Below, piece after piece: positions 16,628 to 25,364 of a stretch of 64,000 nt of DNA. The position numbers and the translations under genes are program-made. The first letter of the stretch is position 1, and every line of letters starts with the position of its first letter. The notes beneath the pieces were generated by a model, which made no database searches, was not told the DNA's origin, and was given only the letters and a program-made list of their open reading frames with translations. The DNA comes from JAPPOI01 sp028818055 (lineage in GTDB: Bacteria > Pseudomonadota > Alphaproteobacteria > Rhodobacterales > Rhodobacteraceae): the NCBI GenBank assembly GCA_965267405.1, contig OZ253954.1, positions 2,976,001 through 3,040,000 of the forward strand, in the 5' to 3' direction.

Positions 16628-16747
16628 GAAAGCATCTCAGGTATCTGGTTGATACAATTCCTTACAAAAAAGCAGGGGGTTACGCGTTCCTGAATGAGCT
16701 GTTGTACGTTAGTAAAACTGCGTTCGACATGGAATTGAGGCAAACCC

Positions 16748-17317
16748 ATGCAAGGCAAGAACCGATCGAAGGTTTCTCGGCGCGCGTTAATAGGCGGCAT
16801 AGGCGCAGTATTTGTCAGTGCGCCAGCGATTGTACGCGCGGAATCAAACGGCGTCGTCAGACGCAATGCGTCGGCATTCAAGATGCACGACTGGCAAGAT
16901 CACTTTGACCGACTGGGCAAAGGTATCATTATCTCTGACACCAATTCGCGTGTCCTTCAGCAATGGACGCCAGATGGTACGATGTTCATTTATCCGACTT
17001 CGGTTCCGATGACGGACGAACTGACACGGCGTGGCTATACAGAGATCACTTTCAAAGACCCTGAGCCAGACTGGACGCCAACCCCTTCAATGCGAGAGCG
17101 TGATCCCACGTTGCCCGCATACATGCCACCGGGACCAGATAACCCTCTTGGCGTTCGTGCGTTACATCTGTCTTGGCAGTACTACCGAATTCACGGCACA
17201 CATGACACGCGAAAGATTGGGAGGCGTTCTTCCAGCGGCTGTATCGGATTATACAACGAGCACGTCATTGAGGTGTACGACCGGACGCCTGTGGGTACCC
17301 AGGTAAAGCTAATCTAA
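16748..17317 (+). CDS. L,D-transpeptidase (YkuD domain), Tat-exported
   Basis: A 189-residue protein with a twin-arginine signal (SKVSRRALIGGIGAVFVSAPAIVRA) and a YkuD catalytic domain ending YRIHGTHDTRKIG then SSSGCIGLYNEHVIEVYD, where Cys in SGCI is the nucleophile and His in IHGT the general base. Such enzymes make 3-3 cross-links in peptidoglycan or attach proteins to it and, unlike penicillin-binding proteins, are inhibited by copper. A second copy lies at 27240-27968. Ribosome site GAGG at 16737-16740. It shares one base (TAATG) with the cytochrome c gene behind it. Confidence 0.9.
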   Translation: MQGKNRSKVSRRALIGGIGAVFVSAPAIVRAESNGVVRRNASAFKMHDWQDHFDRLGKGIIISDTNSRVLQQWTPDGTMFIYPTSVPMTDELTRRGYTEITFKDPEPDWTPTPSMRERDPTLPAYMPPGPDNPLGVRALHLSWQYYRIHGTHDTRKIGRRSSSGCIGLYNEHVIEVYDRTPVGTQVKLI

Positions 17318-17757
17318 TGGGCCGATATACTCTTCTCGCTGTCGCTGTTGCGGCAATTATTTCCGTGGGCTTTTGGTGGACCGGAGACGACGCAACAGAT
17401 GCGCCTTCAGAGATCGTTCAATCTCGGTCGGGTGGAGCTGCAATGGTGCAGGTGGTCTTGCCGGAGACACTTTCAGCAAATGCGAAGATCGGACAGGTCG
17501 CTTTCGAGGCCAAATGCGCGGTCTGTCATGGTGCTAATGCAGCCGGACAAGATGGCGTAGCGCCTCCTCTCGTTCACAAGATTTATGAACCCAGCCATCA
17601 TGGCGACGCGGCATTCTTGCTCGCGGCAAAGAATGGCGTGCGGGCGCATCATTGGCGATTTGGCAATATGCCAGCAGTCGACGGTGTAACCGATGGCGAT
17701 GTGAAGATGATCGTTGCCTATGTGCGTGAACTCCAACGCGCAAATGGGATCGAATGA
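17317..17757 (+). CDS. Monoheme cytochrome c
   Basis: A 146-residue membrane-anchored or exported cytochrome c. The N-terminus has one helix (LLAVAVAAIISVGFWW), then the heme site CAVCHGANAAGQDG (about residues 68-81) and the class I ending VKMIVAYVRELQ. FGNMPAV supplies a likely Met ligand. Related proteins commonly accompany multicopper oxidases and cupredoxins in copper clusters, where they could take electrons from Cu(I) oxidation. It is coupled to the L,D-transpeptidase by TAATG and followed by a short hairpin. Confidence 0.88.
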   Translation: MGRYTLLAVAVAAIISVGFWWTGDDATDAPSEIVQSRSGGAAMVQVVLPETLSANAKIGQVAFEAKCAVCHGANAAGQDGVAPPLVHKIYEPSHHGDAAFLLAAKNGVRAHHWRFGNMPAVDGVTDGDVKMIVAYVRELQRANGIE

Positions 17758-17762
17758 CCCAT

Positions 17763-17780
17763 CGCGGCGAGTAAGCCGCG
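17763..17780 (+). terminator. GC-rich hairpin after the cytochrome c gene
   Basis: CGCGGC-GAGTAA-GCCGCG forms a perfect six-pair stem with a six-base loop, eight bases after the stop, followed by TTG rather than a full T run. It may be a weak terminator or an mRNA-stabilising hairpin before the cupredoxin gene. Confidence 0.45.
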
Positions 17781-17847
17781 TTGAACCAGAAATTATCCCG
17801 AAATCACCAAGCAAAGTTTCAGTATGAGCAGTAAAGGAATCTCTGAA

Positions 17848-18378
17848 ATGCCAAAACTTAAATCACTCACGGTATGCCTGTCAGTGGGAGCAATTGCAGT
17901 GTCCGCAACGGCTGCGCTTGCCGATGTAGGTCATGGGAAAAAGACCAAGTTCGGTGAACCCGGTGTCGAACATCACGTAAGCCGGACCATCGAAGTGCGG
18001 ATGGGAGAAATGTACTTTGAACCGTCAGCGATCGATGTAAAGGCGGGAGAAACCATTCGGTTCGTCGTAATCAACGAGGGTGATGCGGTTCATGAATTCA
18101 ATATTGGAACCGAAGAAAACTGGGTGGCTCACTTGGGTGAGATGGAAAAGATGATTGATCAAGGCATGATTGATTTCGATCGAATTGATCATGAAAAAAT
18201 GCGTAGCATGGGCATGATGCATGAAGATGCAAATGCTGTTCTAATGGAGCCTGGTGAAAGCCGGGAGATCATCTGGCAATTCCCCGAACGTGCCACAGAA
18301 GTTGGTGTTGCTTGCAACGTACCTGGACACAGAGAGTCTGGCATGGTTGGAACCATTGAGTTCCAGGTCGGAAGCTGA
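17848..18378 (+). CDS. Plastocyanin-like cupredoxin
   Basis: A 176-residue exported blue-copper protein with signal peptide ending at ATAALA. The copper ligands are His in GDAVHEFNIG (about residue 89), then Cys, His and Met in GVACNVPGHRESGMVG (about 156-171). A Met/His-rich insert (GEMEKMIDQGMIDFDRIDHEKMRSMGMMHED) between strands is typical of copper-resistance cupredoxins. I took the ATG at 17848 behind AAAGGA; the ATG at 17824 has no ribosome site. It probably binds or carries periplasmic copper next to the oxidase. Confidence 0.9.
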   Translation: MPKLKSLTVCLSVGAIAVSATAALADVGHGKKTKFGEPGVEHHVSRTIEVRMGEMYFEPSAIDVKAGETIRFVVINEGDAVHEFNIGTEENWVAHLGEMEKMIDQGMIDFDRIDHEKMRSMGMMHEDANAVLMEPGESREIIWQFPERATEVGVACNVPGHRESGMVGTIEFQVGS

Positions 18379-18536
18379 CCGAAGAGTGCGTAGGCGGCAA
18401 ATTTGCTTTCTGCCCGTGCAGATATCAGAATTGCCGCTCCAACCGCACTTCGGGGACTAAAGCCTGGGCTTCATGATGCTTTGGTAGTGAACCTGATGTC
18501 GTGACAACCGTAGTTTCCGAGATAGGGCTCAAAAAA

Positions 18537-19925
18537 ATGGATAACAGCTTCAACCGAAGACAATTCATTGCCGCTGGCGCCGCGCTGACTGCGCTTGGCG
18601 CTGTCGGCGCTCAGGCCGCAGCCAACAGTGACTTGCATGCCAGAGTCGCCGATATTCAGCTTTTGCCCGAAAAATACGGCCAAACTCGAATCTGGGGTTT
18701 TGAAGGTCTCGCGCCTGGTCCGGAAATACGCGTGGCGCAAGGCGCTCGCATTCAAAGGCGATTGGTAAACAACTTGCCTGATGCGACCTCGACGCATTGG
18801 CACGGAATCCGAATAGACAACGCAATGGACGGTGTCGTCGGTCTCACTCAGGACGCGATCGCACCTGGCGCGTCATTTGATTATGATTTTGTAGCGCCTG
18901 ATGCAGGTACATATTGGTACCATGCACACAATAGATCATTCGAACAGGTGGCCCGCGGTCTTCATGGCGCGCTTATTGTCGAAGAACCCGATCCGATTGA
19001 TATCGACCATGAAGAGGTCTTGATCCTTGATGACTGGTTGATCGATCCGGAAACTGCCCAGATCGCGAATTCGTTCGGGGCGATGCACGATCTAAGCCAT
19101 GCCGGTCGGCTCGGAAATTACATAACCACGAACGGACAGTACAATCTGTCCAAGTCTGTAAAACGGCACGATCGCTTGCGACTTCGCATTATCAATGCTG
19201 CAAACGCGCGTGTGTTCCAACTGTCGCTTGCCGGCTTGGATGGCTGGGTGGTCGCTTTGGATGGTATGCCTCTTGCTCAACCGACGAAGGTCGAGAACGC
19301 TTTCCAACTTGCACCTGCGCAAAGGGTCGACATCATTGTCGATGTTACTGCCGAAATGGGAAGCGCCGGACATATCGTGCAAACCGATCGTAATGAGAGT
19401 TTCTCTCAGGTCGCTTTCGAAGTCACCGGCGAGAACTCCCGGTCTCGTCGGAGCGCACCACAGCCATTACCTCCAAATGAGCACATGATGCCAAGTTTGG
19501 CCGAAGCCCGCAGTTTGGATCTTCTCATGGAAGGCGGTGCCATGGGAGGTATGCGCGGCGCGATGATGGGTGGACGGATGTCATCGATGCGCGATCTGAT
19601 GCAGTCTGGAAATTTCTGGGCGTTCAACGGAGCGGTTGGCGGCATGGATGGCACTCCGCTTGCGAAGTTGTCTCGCAACGAGACCATCCGTTTGAAAATC
19701 ACAAACGACACAGCGTTTCCTCATGCCATGCATCTTCACGGGATACATTTCCACGAAATTGCTCCGGATGGATCGCTGGGCTCTCGTCGAGACACGACGT
19801 TGCTCAATCGCAGCGAGGTCCGTGAAATAGCCTTTGTTACCGACAATCCCGGAAAGTGGCTTCTACATTGCCACATGTTGTCCCACGCAGCATCTGGCAT
19901 GATGACCTTGATTGATGTGGCATGA
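18537..19925 (+). CDS. Multicopper oxidase, CopA/CueO-like
   Basis: A 462-residue Tat-exported oxidase (NRRQFIAAGAALTALGAVGA). All copper-binding motifs are present: HWHGIR (about 86), WYHAHNR (about 127), HAMHLHGIHFHE (about 397) and HCHMLSHAASGMM (about 444-456). A Met-rich loop (MEGGAMGGMRGAMMGGRMSSM) sits near the type 1 site as in cuprous oxidases. It should oxidise Cu(I) to the less toxic Cu(II) in the periplasm with reduction of O2. ATG 18537 was preferred to GTG 18501. The stop overlaps the next start (ATGA). Confidence 0.92.
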   Translation: MDNSFNRRQFIAAGAALTALGAVGAQAAANSDLHARVADIQLLPEKYGQTRIWGFEGLAPGPEIRVAQGARIQRRLVNNLPDATSTHWHGIRIDNAMDGVVGLTQDAIAPGASFDYDFVAPDAGTYWYHAHNRSFEQVARGLHGALIVEEPDPIDIDHEEVLILDDWLIDPETAQIANSFGAMHDLSHAGRLGNYITTNGQYNLSKSVKRHDRLRLRIINAANARVFQLSLAGLDGWVVALDGMPLAQPTKVENAFQLAPAQRVDIIVDVTAEMGSAGHIVQTDRNESFSQVAFEVTGENSRSRRSAPQPLPPNEHMMPSLAEARSLDLLMEGGAMGGMRGAMMGGRMSSMRDLMQSGNFWAFNGAVGGMDGTPLAKLSRNETIRLKITNDTAFPHAMHLHGIHFHEIAPDGSLGSRRDTTLLNRSEVREIAFVTDNPGKWLLHCHMLSHAASGMMTLIDVA

Positions 19926-20407
19926 AGCGATTGACAGTCCTCATTGGTGCTGGCGTCGTTCTTTTGCTCGGATCAGTGGCCTATAACTGGAACGTCGTGG
20001 CTGCTGGTTCAGACGCAGGCGTGATGCCTGCGGACGTGGACGTCGCACTGGGTGAGAAGCTGTACATAGAGAGTTGCGCTTCATGCCATGGCGCCAATCT
20101 GGAAGGACAGCCGGACTGGCAAATTCCTGGCGATGATGGGAGGCTGCCTGCTCCTCCGCACGACGAAAAGGGGCATACGTGGCACCATGGGGATCAGGTA
20201 CTTTTCGAGTACACGAAGCTTGGCGGACGCGCGCTGATGGCAGAACAAGGTATCGAGTTTGATAGCGGTATGCCGGGTTTTGGGGAGCAGCTTTCAGATC
20301 AGGAGATCTGGAATATCCTCGGTTATATCAAGTCCACGTGGCCCCAACGAATTCAGGAAATGCAAGCAGTGCGCACCGAAGGTGAAACACGAAAGAGGGG
20401 TAACTGA
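19922..20407 (+). CDS. Monoheme cytochrome c
   Basis: A 161-residue cytochrome c with an N-terminal signal or anchor (LTVLIGAGVVLLLGSVAYNW) and heme site CASCHGANLEGQPDW (about residues 52-66). A Met in FDSGMPGFGEQLSDQEIWNILGYI is the likely sixth ligand. It is translationally coupled to the multicopper oxidase (ATGA), so it may exchange electrons with it. The same pairing of oxidase and cytochrome recurs in copper clusters of this group, from general knowledge. Confidence 0.88.
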   Translation: MKRLTVLIGAGVVLLLGSVAYNWNVVAAGSDAGVMPADVDVALGEKLYIESCASCHGANLEGQPDWQIPGDDGRLPAPPHDEKGHTWHHGDQVLFEYTKLGGRALMAEQGIEFDSGMPGFGEQLSDQEIWNILGYIKSTWPQRIQEMQAVRTEGETRKRGN

Positions 20408-20408
20408 A

Positions 20409-21143
20409 ATGAAATTGGTTTTGAAGTTGGTTGCCGTGGCTGCCGTTTTGGTGCCGATTGCAGTGCAAGCAGAAGGCCTGAGCGAGGAGCGCATTAAGGA
20501 GCTTGTTCTCGAAGCTATCCGCGAGAACCCTGAGATTGTGCTAGAGGCCATCCAGATTATCGAACAGCGCGAGCAACAGCGACAGGCTGCAGCGGCGACA
20601 AATCTACTAACGCAGAACCGCGAAATTTTGGAGAACGATCCCAATGCTCCGGTTCTTGGAAATCCTGAGGGCGATGTGACGGTTGTCGAGTTTTTCGATT
20701 ATAACTGTCCGTATTGCCGTCGCGCCAAGCCGCATATCGAGACATTGTTGGAAGAGGATCCAAATGTCCGACTGGTCTATCGCGAATGGCCAATTCTTGG
20801 CGATGGATCGGTTTTTGCTGCCAGAGCGGCGCTCGCAGCGAGAGAGCAGGGCAAGTACGAAGAATTCCATTGGGCACTTATGGGAATGAGCGGCCGTGCA
20901 GAGGAAGCCTCGGTCATCCAAGTGGCAGAACAGATCGGGCTTAACATTCAGCAACTTCGGCGTGACATGGCCGCGCCCGAAATCGATGCTCACATAGCGG
21001 TATCGATGGAACTGAGCCGCGCTCTTGGCTTCAACGGTACGCCATCATTCGTGATCGGAGACGCGCTCGTACCGGGCGTCATCGAATCCGACCAAATGAT
21101 CCGTCTCGCGGAAGAAGCGCGCGCAGCGCGTCAAAAAGACTAG
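20409..21143 (+). CDS. DsbA-family thiol oxidoreductase
   Basis: A 244-residue exported thioredoxin-fold protein with signal peptide (LVAVAAVLVPIAVQA), an N-terminal helical extension (LSEERIKELVLEAIRENPEIV, seen in Com1/ScsC-type proteins) and the active site FFDYNCPYCRRAKPH (CPYC about residues 98-101) with the cis-Pro loop GFNGTPSFVIG. It would form or isomerise disulfides in periplasmic proteins, which is useful under copper stress. It starts one base after the cytochrome stop and its 3' end overlaps the convergent copper chaperone by four bases. Confidence 0.9.
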   Translation: MKLVLKLVAVAAVLVPIAVQAEGLSEERIKELVLEAIRENPEIVLEAIQIIEQREQQRQAAAATNLLTQNREILENDPNAPVLGNPEGDVTVVEFFDYNCPYCRRAKPHIETLLEEDPNVRLVYREWPILGDGSVFAARAALAAREQGKYEEFHWALMGMSGRAEEASVIQVAEQIGLNIQQLRRDMAAPEIDAHIAVSMELSRALGFNGTPSFVIGDALVPGVIESDQMIRLAEEARAARQKD

Positions 21144-21334
21144 ATCGGTGTAGCCTCGTACCCTGCGGCTTTTATCGCATCGACCACAGATGCTTCGGAT
21201 GAAGTCGTCACAACTTCCACAGTGTGCCCATCGAGCTCAGTGGTCACATTGGCGTCGGGATCGAGTGCCGTGATTTTGTCGGTGATTGCGGCCGTGCAGT
21301 GGGCACAGCTCATATCTGGTACATGGAATTTCAT
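21140..21334 (-). CDS. copZ: CopZ-type copper chaperone (HMA domain)
   Basis: A 64-residue heavy-metal-associated domain with the Cu(I) site DMSCAHCTAAI (CxxC about residues 10-13) and the usual beta-alpha-beta-beta-alpha-beta order. The start is the ATG at 21334, behind AGGAAAGGG; longer in-frame starts run through the promoter. It should deliver cytosolic Cu(I) to the P1B-ATPase or to a regulator. It stands alone behind a CueR-type promoter. Confidence 0.9.
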   Translation of the reverse strand: MKFHVPDMSCAHCTAAITDKITALDPDANVTTELDGHTVEVVTTSSEASVVDAIKAAGYEATPI

Positions 21335-21359
21335 CGTGAACCCTTTCCTCATCAAGCAA

Positions 21360-21390
21360 TACGTAGGGTTTCCAGTGGATGGAAGGTCAA
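21360..21390 (-). promoter_or_regulatory. CueR-type promoter of copZ
   Basis: Minus strand: TTGACC (21390-21385), a 19-base spacer holding the dyad TTCCATCCACTGGAA, and TACGTA (21365-21360). The 19-base spacer and CCTTCC/GGAA dyad are those of Cu(I)-responsive MerR-family promoters. It shares the core TTGACCTTCCA with the promoter at 13034-13065, so one regulator probably serves both. The predicted start is about 20 bases before the copZ ATG. Confidence 0.8.
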
Positions 21391-21612
21391 GGGCTAGTCC
21401 AAGCCAGTTGTAAGATGTTTGCACCAAACGGGTTTCGAGGACGAACTGATCTGGCACTCACTTCTCTTACTGTAATTGGATTAGTCGCTCGGCGATTCAG
21501 GTTTGATCATTGGTTTTGCACAAAACGCGCCTCGAACCGCCAGAGTGTTGGAGCCACAACTGTCATTCGCTTGGAATTGTGTGAATTGAACGCACAGCCT
21601 GTTTGCTCAGCT

Positions 21613-22299
21613 TTAAAAGCGTTCCTGCGTTGTTTCCCAAAAATACGCGGTAAGGGTTCCAAGGATGATCCAGCCGACCATACTGGCACCAAGCGCACGA
21701 GCGGCGAATTTCGCTGCGATCTCAGGCGGAACAGAACCGAGAAATACATCAGGTTCCGGGGCTCCATAAAGGTGAGGTGCCGCAATCAACACTGCTGCCA
21801 AACCCACGAAGTAGGGTTTCCGATGAAACGCGATAAGCCAGACGGCTAAGGCAGTGAAAGCCACCGTAACCGCCCACCAAACCTGCCGTTCCGAAACTTC
21901 GGCCGCCGCAACGCCGGGCACTTCGGGAGCCATCGAAAATCCTGGTGCAAGATTTAGCACGATGAATCCCGCCATCCCCCACAACAAGCCGAACCTCGTT
22001 GTGATTTCCAAGCCATAGCGATCTTCCGCGAAAATCATCAGTGGCAAGAGAAGCAAGGCATATCCCGCGAAAAGTAAAGAAGAAAACAGAAGGCTCAAAA
22101 CGTCGCGCGAAAAGGAAAAGAGCGGAATTGGTTGGTGAGCAGACACACCACTGTTCTGGCCGAAATGCACTAACTCGCCAGACTCATAAAGCTCCGCGTG
22201 AAGCAATACTGGCTGGACAAAAACATATTGCACGAGCCCAGCGAGAATTCCCGCTAGGGCCCCAGCTATCAGTGCGCTGGAAAAAATCCTGAAGATCAT
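21613..22299 (-). CDS. cbtA: Cobalt transporter subunit CbtA
   Basis: A 228-residue membrane protein with about five helices and the CbtA pattern: first helix SALIAGALAGILAGLVQYVFVQPVLL, followed by LHAELYESGE, and LLWGMAGFIVLNLAPGFSMAPEVPG in the middle. Its partner cbtB is directly upstream (one base between) and a cobalamin riboswitch precedes both, which is the classical arrangement for this B12-regulated cobalt uptake system. Cobalt taken up would feed corrin synthesis. Confidence 0.92.
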   Translation of the reverse strand: MIFRIFSSALIAGALAGILAGLVQYVFVQPVLLHAELYESGELVHFGQNSGVSAHQPIPLFSFSRDVLSLLFSSLLFAGYALLLLPLMIFAEDRYGLEITTRFGLLWGMAGFIVLNLAPGFSMAPEVPGVAAAEVSERQVWWAVTVAFTALAVWLIAFHRKPYFVGLAAVLIAAPHLYGAPEPDVFLGSVPPEIAAKFAARALGASMVGWIILGTLTAYFWETTQERF

Positions 22300-22300
22300 T

Positions 22301-22465
22301 TCAGTGGCAGGGGAAACCGTTGGCGTGCCGTACGTCGTGGGCGGCGGCGTGCAAGGTCGAAGCCTGAACGTGACCGGAAAATGTCACAAGTAACGCGCCA
22401 GTCAACATGACGAAAACTAAAGCAGCCGCTTTGCTGGCTGAAGATGTAAGTGATGTCGTTTCCAT
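22301..22465 (-). CDS. cbtB: Cobalt transporter subunit CbtB
   Basis: A 54-residue protein with one membrane helix (AAALVFVMLTGALLVTF) and the CbtB ending HAAAHDVRHANGFPCH, whose three His and one Cys form the presumed cobalt-binding tail. The start is fixed by GGAGGAGATAAA directly before ATG 22465. It precedes cbtA by one base. Confidence 0.92.
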   Translation of the reverse strand: METTSLTSSASKAAALVFVMLTGALLVTFSGHVQASTLHAAAHDVRHANGFPCH

Positions 22466-22499
22466 TTTATCTCCTCCATCTCACCCGATGGTGTTTGTT

Positions 22500-22700
22500 A
22501 CGTTTTTGTCTGGGCTGGTCTCCTGGCTTACAGGTCATCGCTTACTTCCCGCCTTCCCGGAAATCCGGTGGCATAGAGGAAGGGCTCGCTGCTTACAGTT
22601 GCGGGGGCAGCTGCAGATTTGGCGGGTGCCGCACTGCATTCCCTTTGATGGATTTGATCCACCATAACCCAGACCGGCGTAGCGTCTACTTTCAGCTGTC
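22500..22700 (-). ncRNA. Cobalamin (B12) riboswitch
   Basis: The minus strand carries the conserved parts of the AdoCbl riboswitch in order: AAAGGGAATGCAGTG, GCTGCCCCCGCAACTGTAAGC (22617-22597 area), GAGCCCTTCC...TGCCACCGG, CGGGAAGGC, and GATGACCTGTAAGCCAGGAG at the end. It ends about 40-50 bases before the cbtB ribosome site, so B12 binding would shut off cbtBA. Ends are approximate. Confidence 0.93.
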
Positions 22701-22705
22701 CAATG

Positions 22706-24856
22706 TCAACTTGGTTCGCGCGTAAGAACTTCAGCGCCAACAGTGGCCGAAGACGCTTCGTCTATTGCTTCCATCACCCGAGCCTTTGTTAGTACTTCCG
22801 GAAGCGCAATGCCTGATGGTGCTCCGGGGCCGAATACAATGTTGAAGGGAATGCCGTAACGTCCGTGACGTTCGAGGAACCGCGAGATATCTTCATTTGG
22901 ACGGGTCCAGTCGGCCTGCATGGCGACAATTTCCGCATCTTCCAGCCGATCGACGACCGGTTCACGGTCCAAGACCAACGTCTTGTTTGCTTTGCAAGTC
23001 AGGCACCAATCAGCCGTTACATCGACAAAGACTGTATGGCCTTCCGATACGTGCCGAGCGATCTCTTGGGGCTCGAAAGCCTGCCAATAATTGAGGTCAG
23101 ATGCGACTTCGGTTTTTGATTGCGAAGTGAGTGTTCCGATGGAAATCAGTGATATGGCGAGGCTTGCGACAATTAAGCCGTGCCGGATCGTTGGGTTCGA
23201 CAATTTCGCCGTAAGCAGAAAAATGATTACCGCTGTAGAGGCAGCTATTATTGTCGTCACTCGCAGTCCTGCCAGCCCAATGAGAACGAAAAGAAGCCAT
23301 GCGGCGGTTACCAGCAAAAGTAATCCTAGGCCCGCTTTGACGAGCAACATCCAGTGCCCGGGGCGCGGCAAGCGCTCAACAAGATTCGGGCGCGCGGCGA
23401 CCAACAAGTATGGTGAAGCCAATCCTAATCCAAGCGCCGTGAAGACGACGAAAACGTCGATTGCCTTCCCTGCAAGGGCGAATGTGATGGCAGTTCCAAG
23501 CAAAGGGGCAGAGCATGGAGTTGCCAGTACGGCCGCAAGGAGACCCGTGCCGAAGTCTGCCGAATAACCAGTACGTGTGCTTCCTGCTCCGAGTCGGTCT
23601 TGAACGACTCTGGGCAGAGCAAATTCGAAAAGGCCAAATAGGTTGGCGGAGAACATCGCAACAACAATAAACATCAAGCCGACAAAGAATGGGTTTTGAA
23701 ACTGGATGCCCCAACCAACCGACACACCAATCCATTTGAGGCCAAGAACCATCAAGGCGAGAAGCCAAACAAAGGTCAGTACGCCGAAAGCCGAAAACAG
23801 AAAGCCGTTCCGGATCACGCGCTGGGAGCGACCGTTCACTTTCATCACCGAGGCAAGTTTGATTGACAAAACTGGCAATACGCACGGCATCACATTCAGG
23901 ATCATGCCGCCCAAGAAGCCGATCACTACAATCGTCGCCAGTTGGAGTTTCCTTCTTTCCAAAGGCGCGGTTTCGTATGGTGGAGCTGGGATCTCGGTGC
24001 TTAGGACGACAGGTACGGTGACCGCTCGATCTTTGTCGGTCACTGTCACCAGAGGGGTCTGTTCATCGTTTGACCAAGAATGTACCGGGATACGTGCCCA
24101 AAACGACAATCGGTCCTGAGAAAGTCGAATATCTGGCTTGCCAAATGTTGCCTGAGGTCCGAACTCAGGGAATACATCCACCGATTTGAAGGCCCGATCA
24201 CTCTCTGCCGTCACGAACAATTCGGTAGATTTTGCATCAACGGCAACGGTAGTGATTTCGATGTCGCTTTCTTCGGCTGTCGCTGGGACCCGCGCGGCGA
24301 AAGCAGCGATTGCGTTGGCGGACGTCTGATCGATGCCTGTGCCAGTTGGCAAGTCCAGGGTCAGTTCAAACGAATGCGGCACGCAAACGTCGGAGCAGGT
24401 TAAAAGTGTTATTTTGGACCGTAGGTCCAACGGATTGCCTCGGCCACTCAACGTCGCTCGTATTGGCAGAATAACCTCACCGGAATATCCAAAGTTCTCG
24501 ATCCCAAAGGCTTCAAAGCGCTCTGGTGCAGGCCAGAGAATTTCTGCCGACGAGAGATTGGTGGAGTCAGCCCAGCTTACTTCCGGTGCTAGCCCGACTT
24601 CGCCCGGCGTTCGCCAATATCCCTTCCAGCCTTCGGCATAATTGAGGACCAATCCCAAAGAGACGGTGCCGGAATTCGGCGCAATGCCGTCTTCCGCCGA
24701 AATCAGTCTCGCAGTCAGAGCAGGGTTCTCGAATACGTCCGACTCGGCGGCTTGAGTCGTCTCTGGTAGCGAAACGCTGATCCAACAGGTCAATAGCGCT
24801 AGGACGCGTATTGCGTTCCAACCTAGCCGAATTGCCACGGCTTTTTCGCTATTCAC
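22706..24856 (-). CDS. scsB: ScsB/DsbD-family thiol:disulfide transporter
   Basis: A 716-residue inner-membrane protein. It has a signal peptide, an N-terminal periplasmic DsbD-like domain (to about 280) with a Cys pair in LLTCSDVCVPH, an eight-helix DsbD domain (about 300-570) with the redox cysteines in VMPCVLPVLSIK and TPCSAPLLGTA, and a C-terminal thioredoxin domain with ADWCLTCKANK (about 615). This is the build of ScsB, which passes electrons from cytosolic thioredoxin to periplasmic ScsC-type proteins. It overlaps the rhodanese gene by ATGA. Confidence 0.9.
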   Translation of the reverse strand: MNSEKAVAIRLGWNAIRVLALLTCWISVSLPETTQAAESDVFENPALTARLISAEDGIAPNSGTVSLGLVLNYAEGWKGYWRTPGEVGLAPEVSWADSTNLSSAEILWPAPERFEAFGIENFGYSGEVILPIRATLSGRGNPLDLRSKITLLTCSDVCVPHSFELTLDLPTGTGIDQTSANAIAAFAARVPATAEESDIEITTVAVDAKSTELFVTAESDRAFKSVDVFPEFGPQATFGKPDIRLSQDRLSFWARIPVHSWSNDEQTPLVTVTDKDRAVTVPVVLSTEIPAPPYETAPLERRKLQLATIVVIGFLGGMILNVMPCVLPVLSIKLASVMKVNGRSQRVIRNGFLFSAFGVLTFVWLLALMVLGLKWIGVSVGWGIQFQNPFFVGLMFIVVAMFSANLFGLFEFALPRVVQDRLGAGSTRTGYSADFGTGLLAAVLATPCSAPLLGTAITFALAGKAIDVFVVFTALGLGLASPYLLVAARPNLVERLPRPGHWMLLVKAGLGLLLLVTAAWLLFVLIGLAGLRVTTIIAASTAVIIFLLTAKLSNPTIRHGLIVASLAISLISIGTLTSQSKTEVASDLNYWQAFEPQEIARHVSEGHTVFVDVTADWCLTCKANKTLVLDREPVVDRLEDAEIVAMQADWTRPNEDISRFLERHGRYGIPFNIVFGPGAPSGIALPEVLTKARVMEAIDEASSATVGAEVLTREPS

Positions 24857-25305
24857 TGCAGCTCTTCCGGAAGTCCGCCAAGAGCTGCTTCAAGACCGGT
24901 CAAAGGTAAACCCCGCGCGATCCAACCGGGACCGCGGCGAGAGCCAAGCATCCCCTCAGAGACGTCAACAAACCCCGGGTAGCCCGCGCGTTTTAAGGCC
25001 GCCAGAAGACGCGCGCTGCGACCTCCAGTAGCGCAAATCAATGCAATGGGTTTTTCACCTGCGAGATCACGGGCAGCAAATAGTCGACGTTCAAACCCGC
25101 GTTCGTGCATGCTGATCGGCCATGCACCCTTTGCAAGACCCGTTTCAACCCATTCGGAGCGCGAACGAACATCAATTAGGATGATCGAACCGTCGTCGAG
25201 AGCTTTGGCGGCTTCGGGCGCAGACCAGATTTCTCGAACGGTGGCAGCGGCAATGCTGGGCACTACCAATGCAAATGAGAGCGCCAAAAAGCTTCTTCTA
25301 TCCAA
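24853..25305 (-). CDS. Exported rhodanese-domain protein
   Basis: A 150-residue periplasmic single-domain rhodanese. The Tat-like start LDRRSFLALSFALVVPSIAAA is followed by the rhodanese fold: ILIDVRSRSEWVETG and the active-site loop ICATGGRSARLL (Cys about residue 107). It would carry sulfane sulfur or act as a thiol redox partner. I chose TTG at 25305, behind GGAG with spacing five; an ATG at 25392 is in frame but would add 29 residues overlapping the upstream gene. It lies between an ScsC/DsbA-like gene and scsB, so its partner is probably one of these. Confidence 0.85.
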   Translation of the reverse strand: MDRRSFLALSFALVVPSIAAATVREIWSAPEAAKALDDGSIILIDVRSRSEWVETGLAKGAWPISMHERGFERRLFAARDLAGEKPIALICATGGRSARLLAALKRAGYPGFVDVSEGMLGSRRGPGWIARGLPLTGLEAALGGLPEELQ

Positions 25306-25364
25306 TTGAACTCCAATCCGTTTTTTGAGGAGCTGGCACAACCGCCAGAGGTGAGTAGTTTCAA

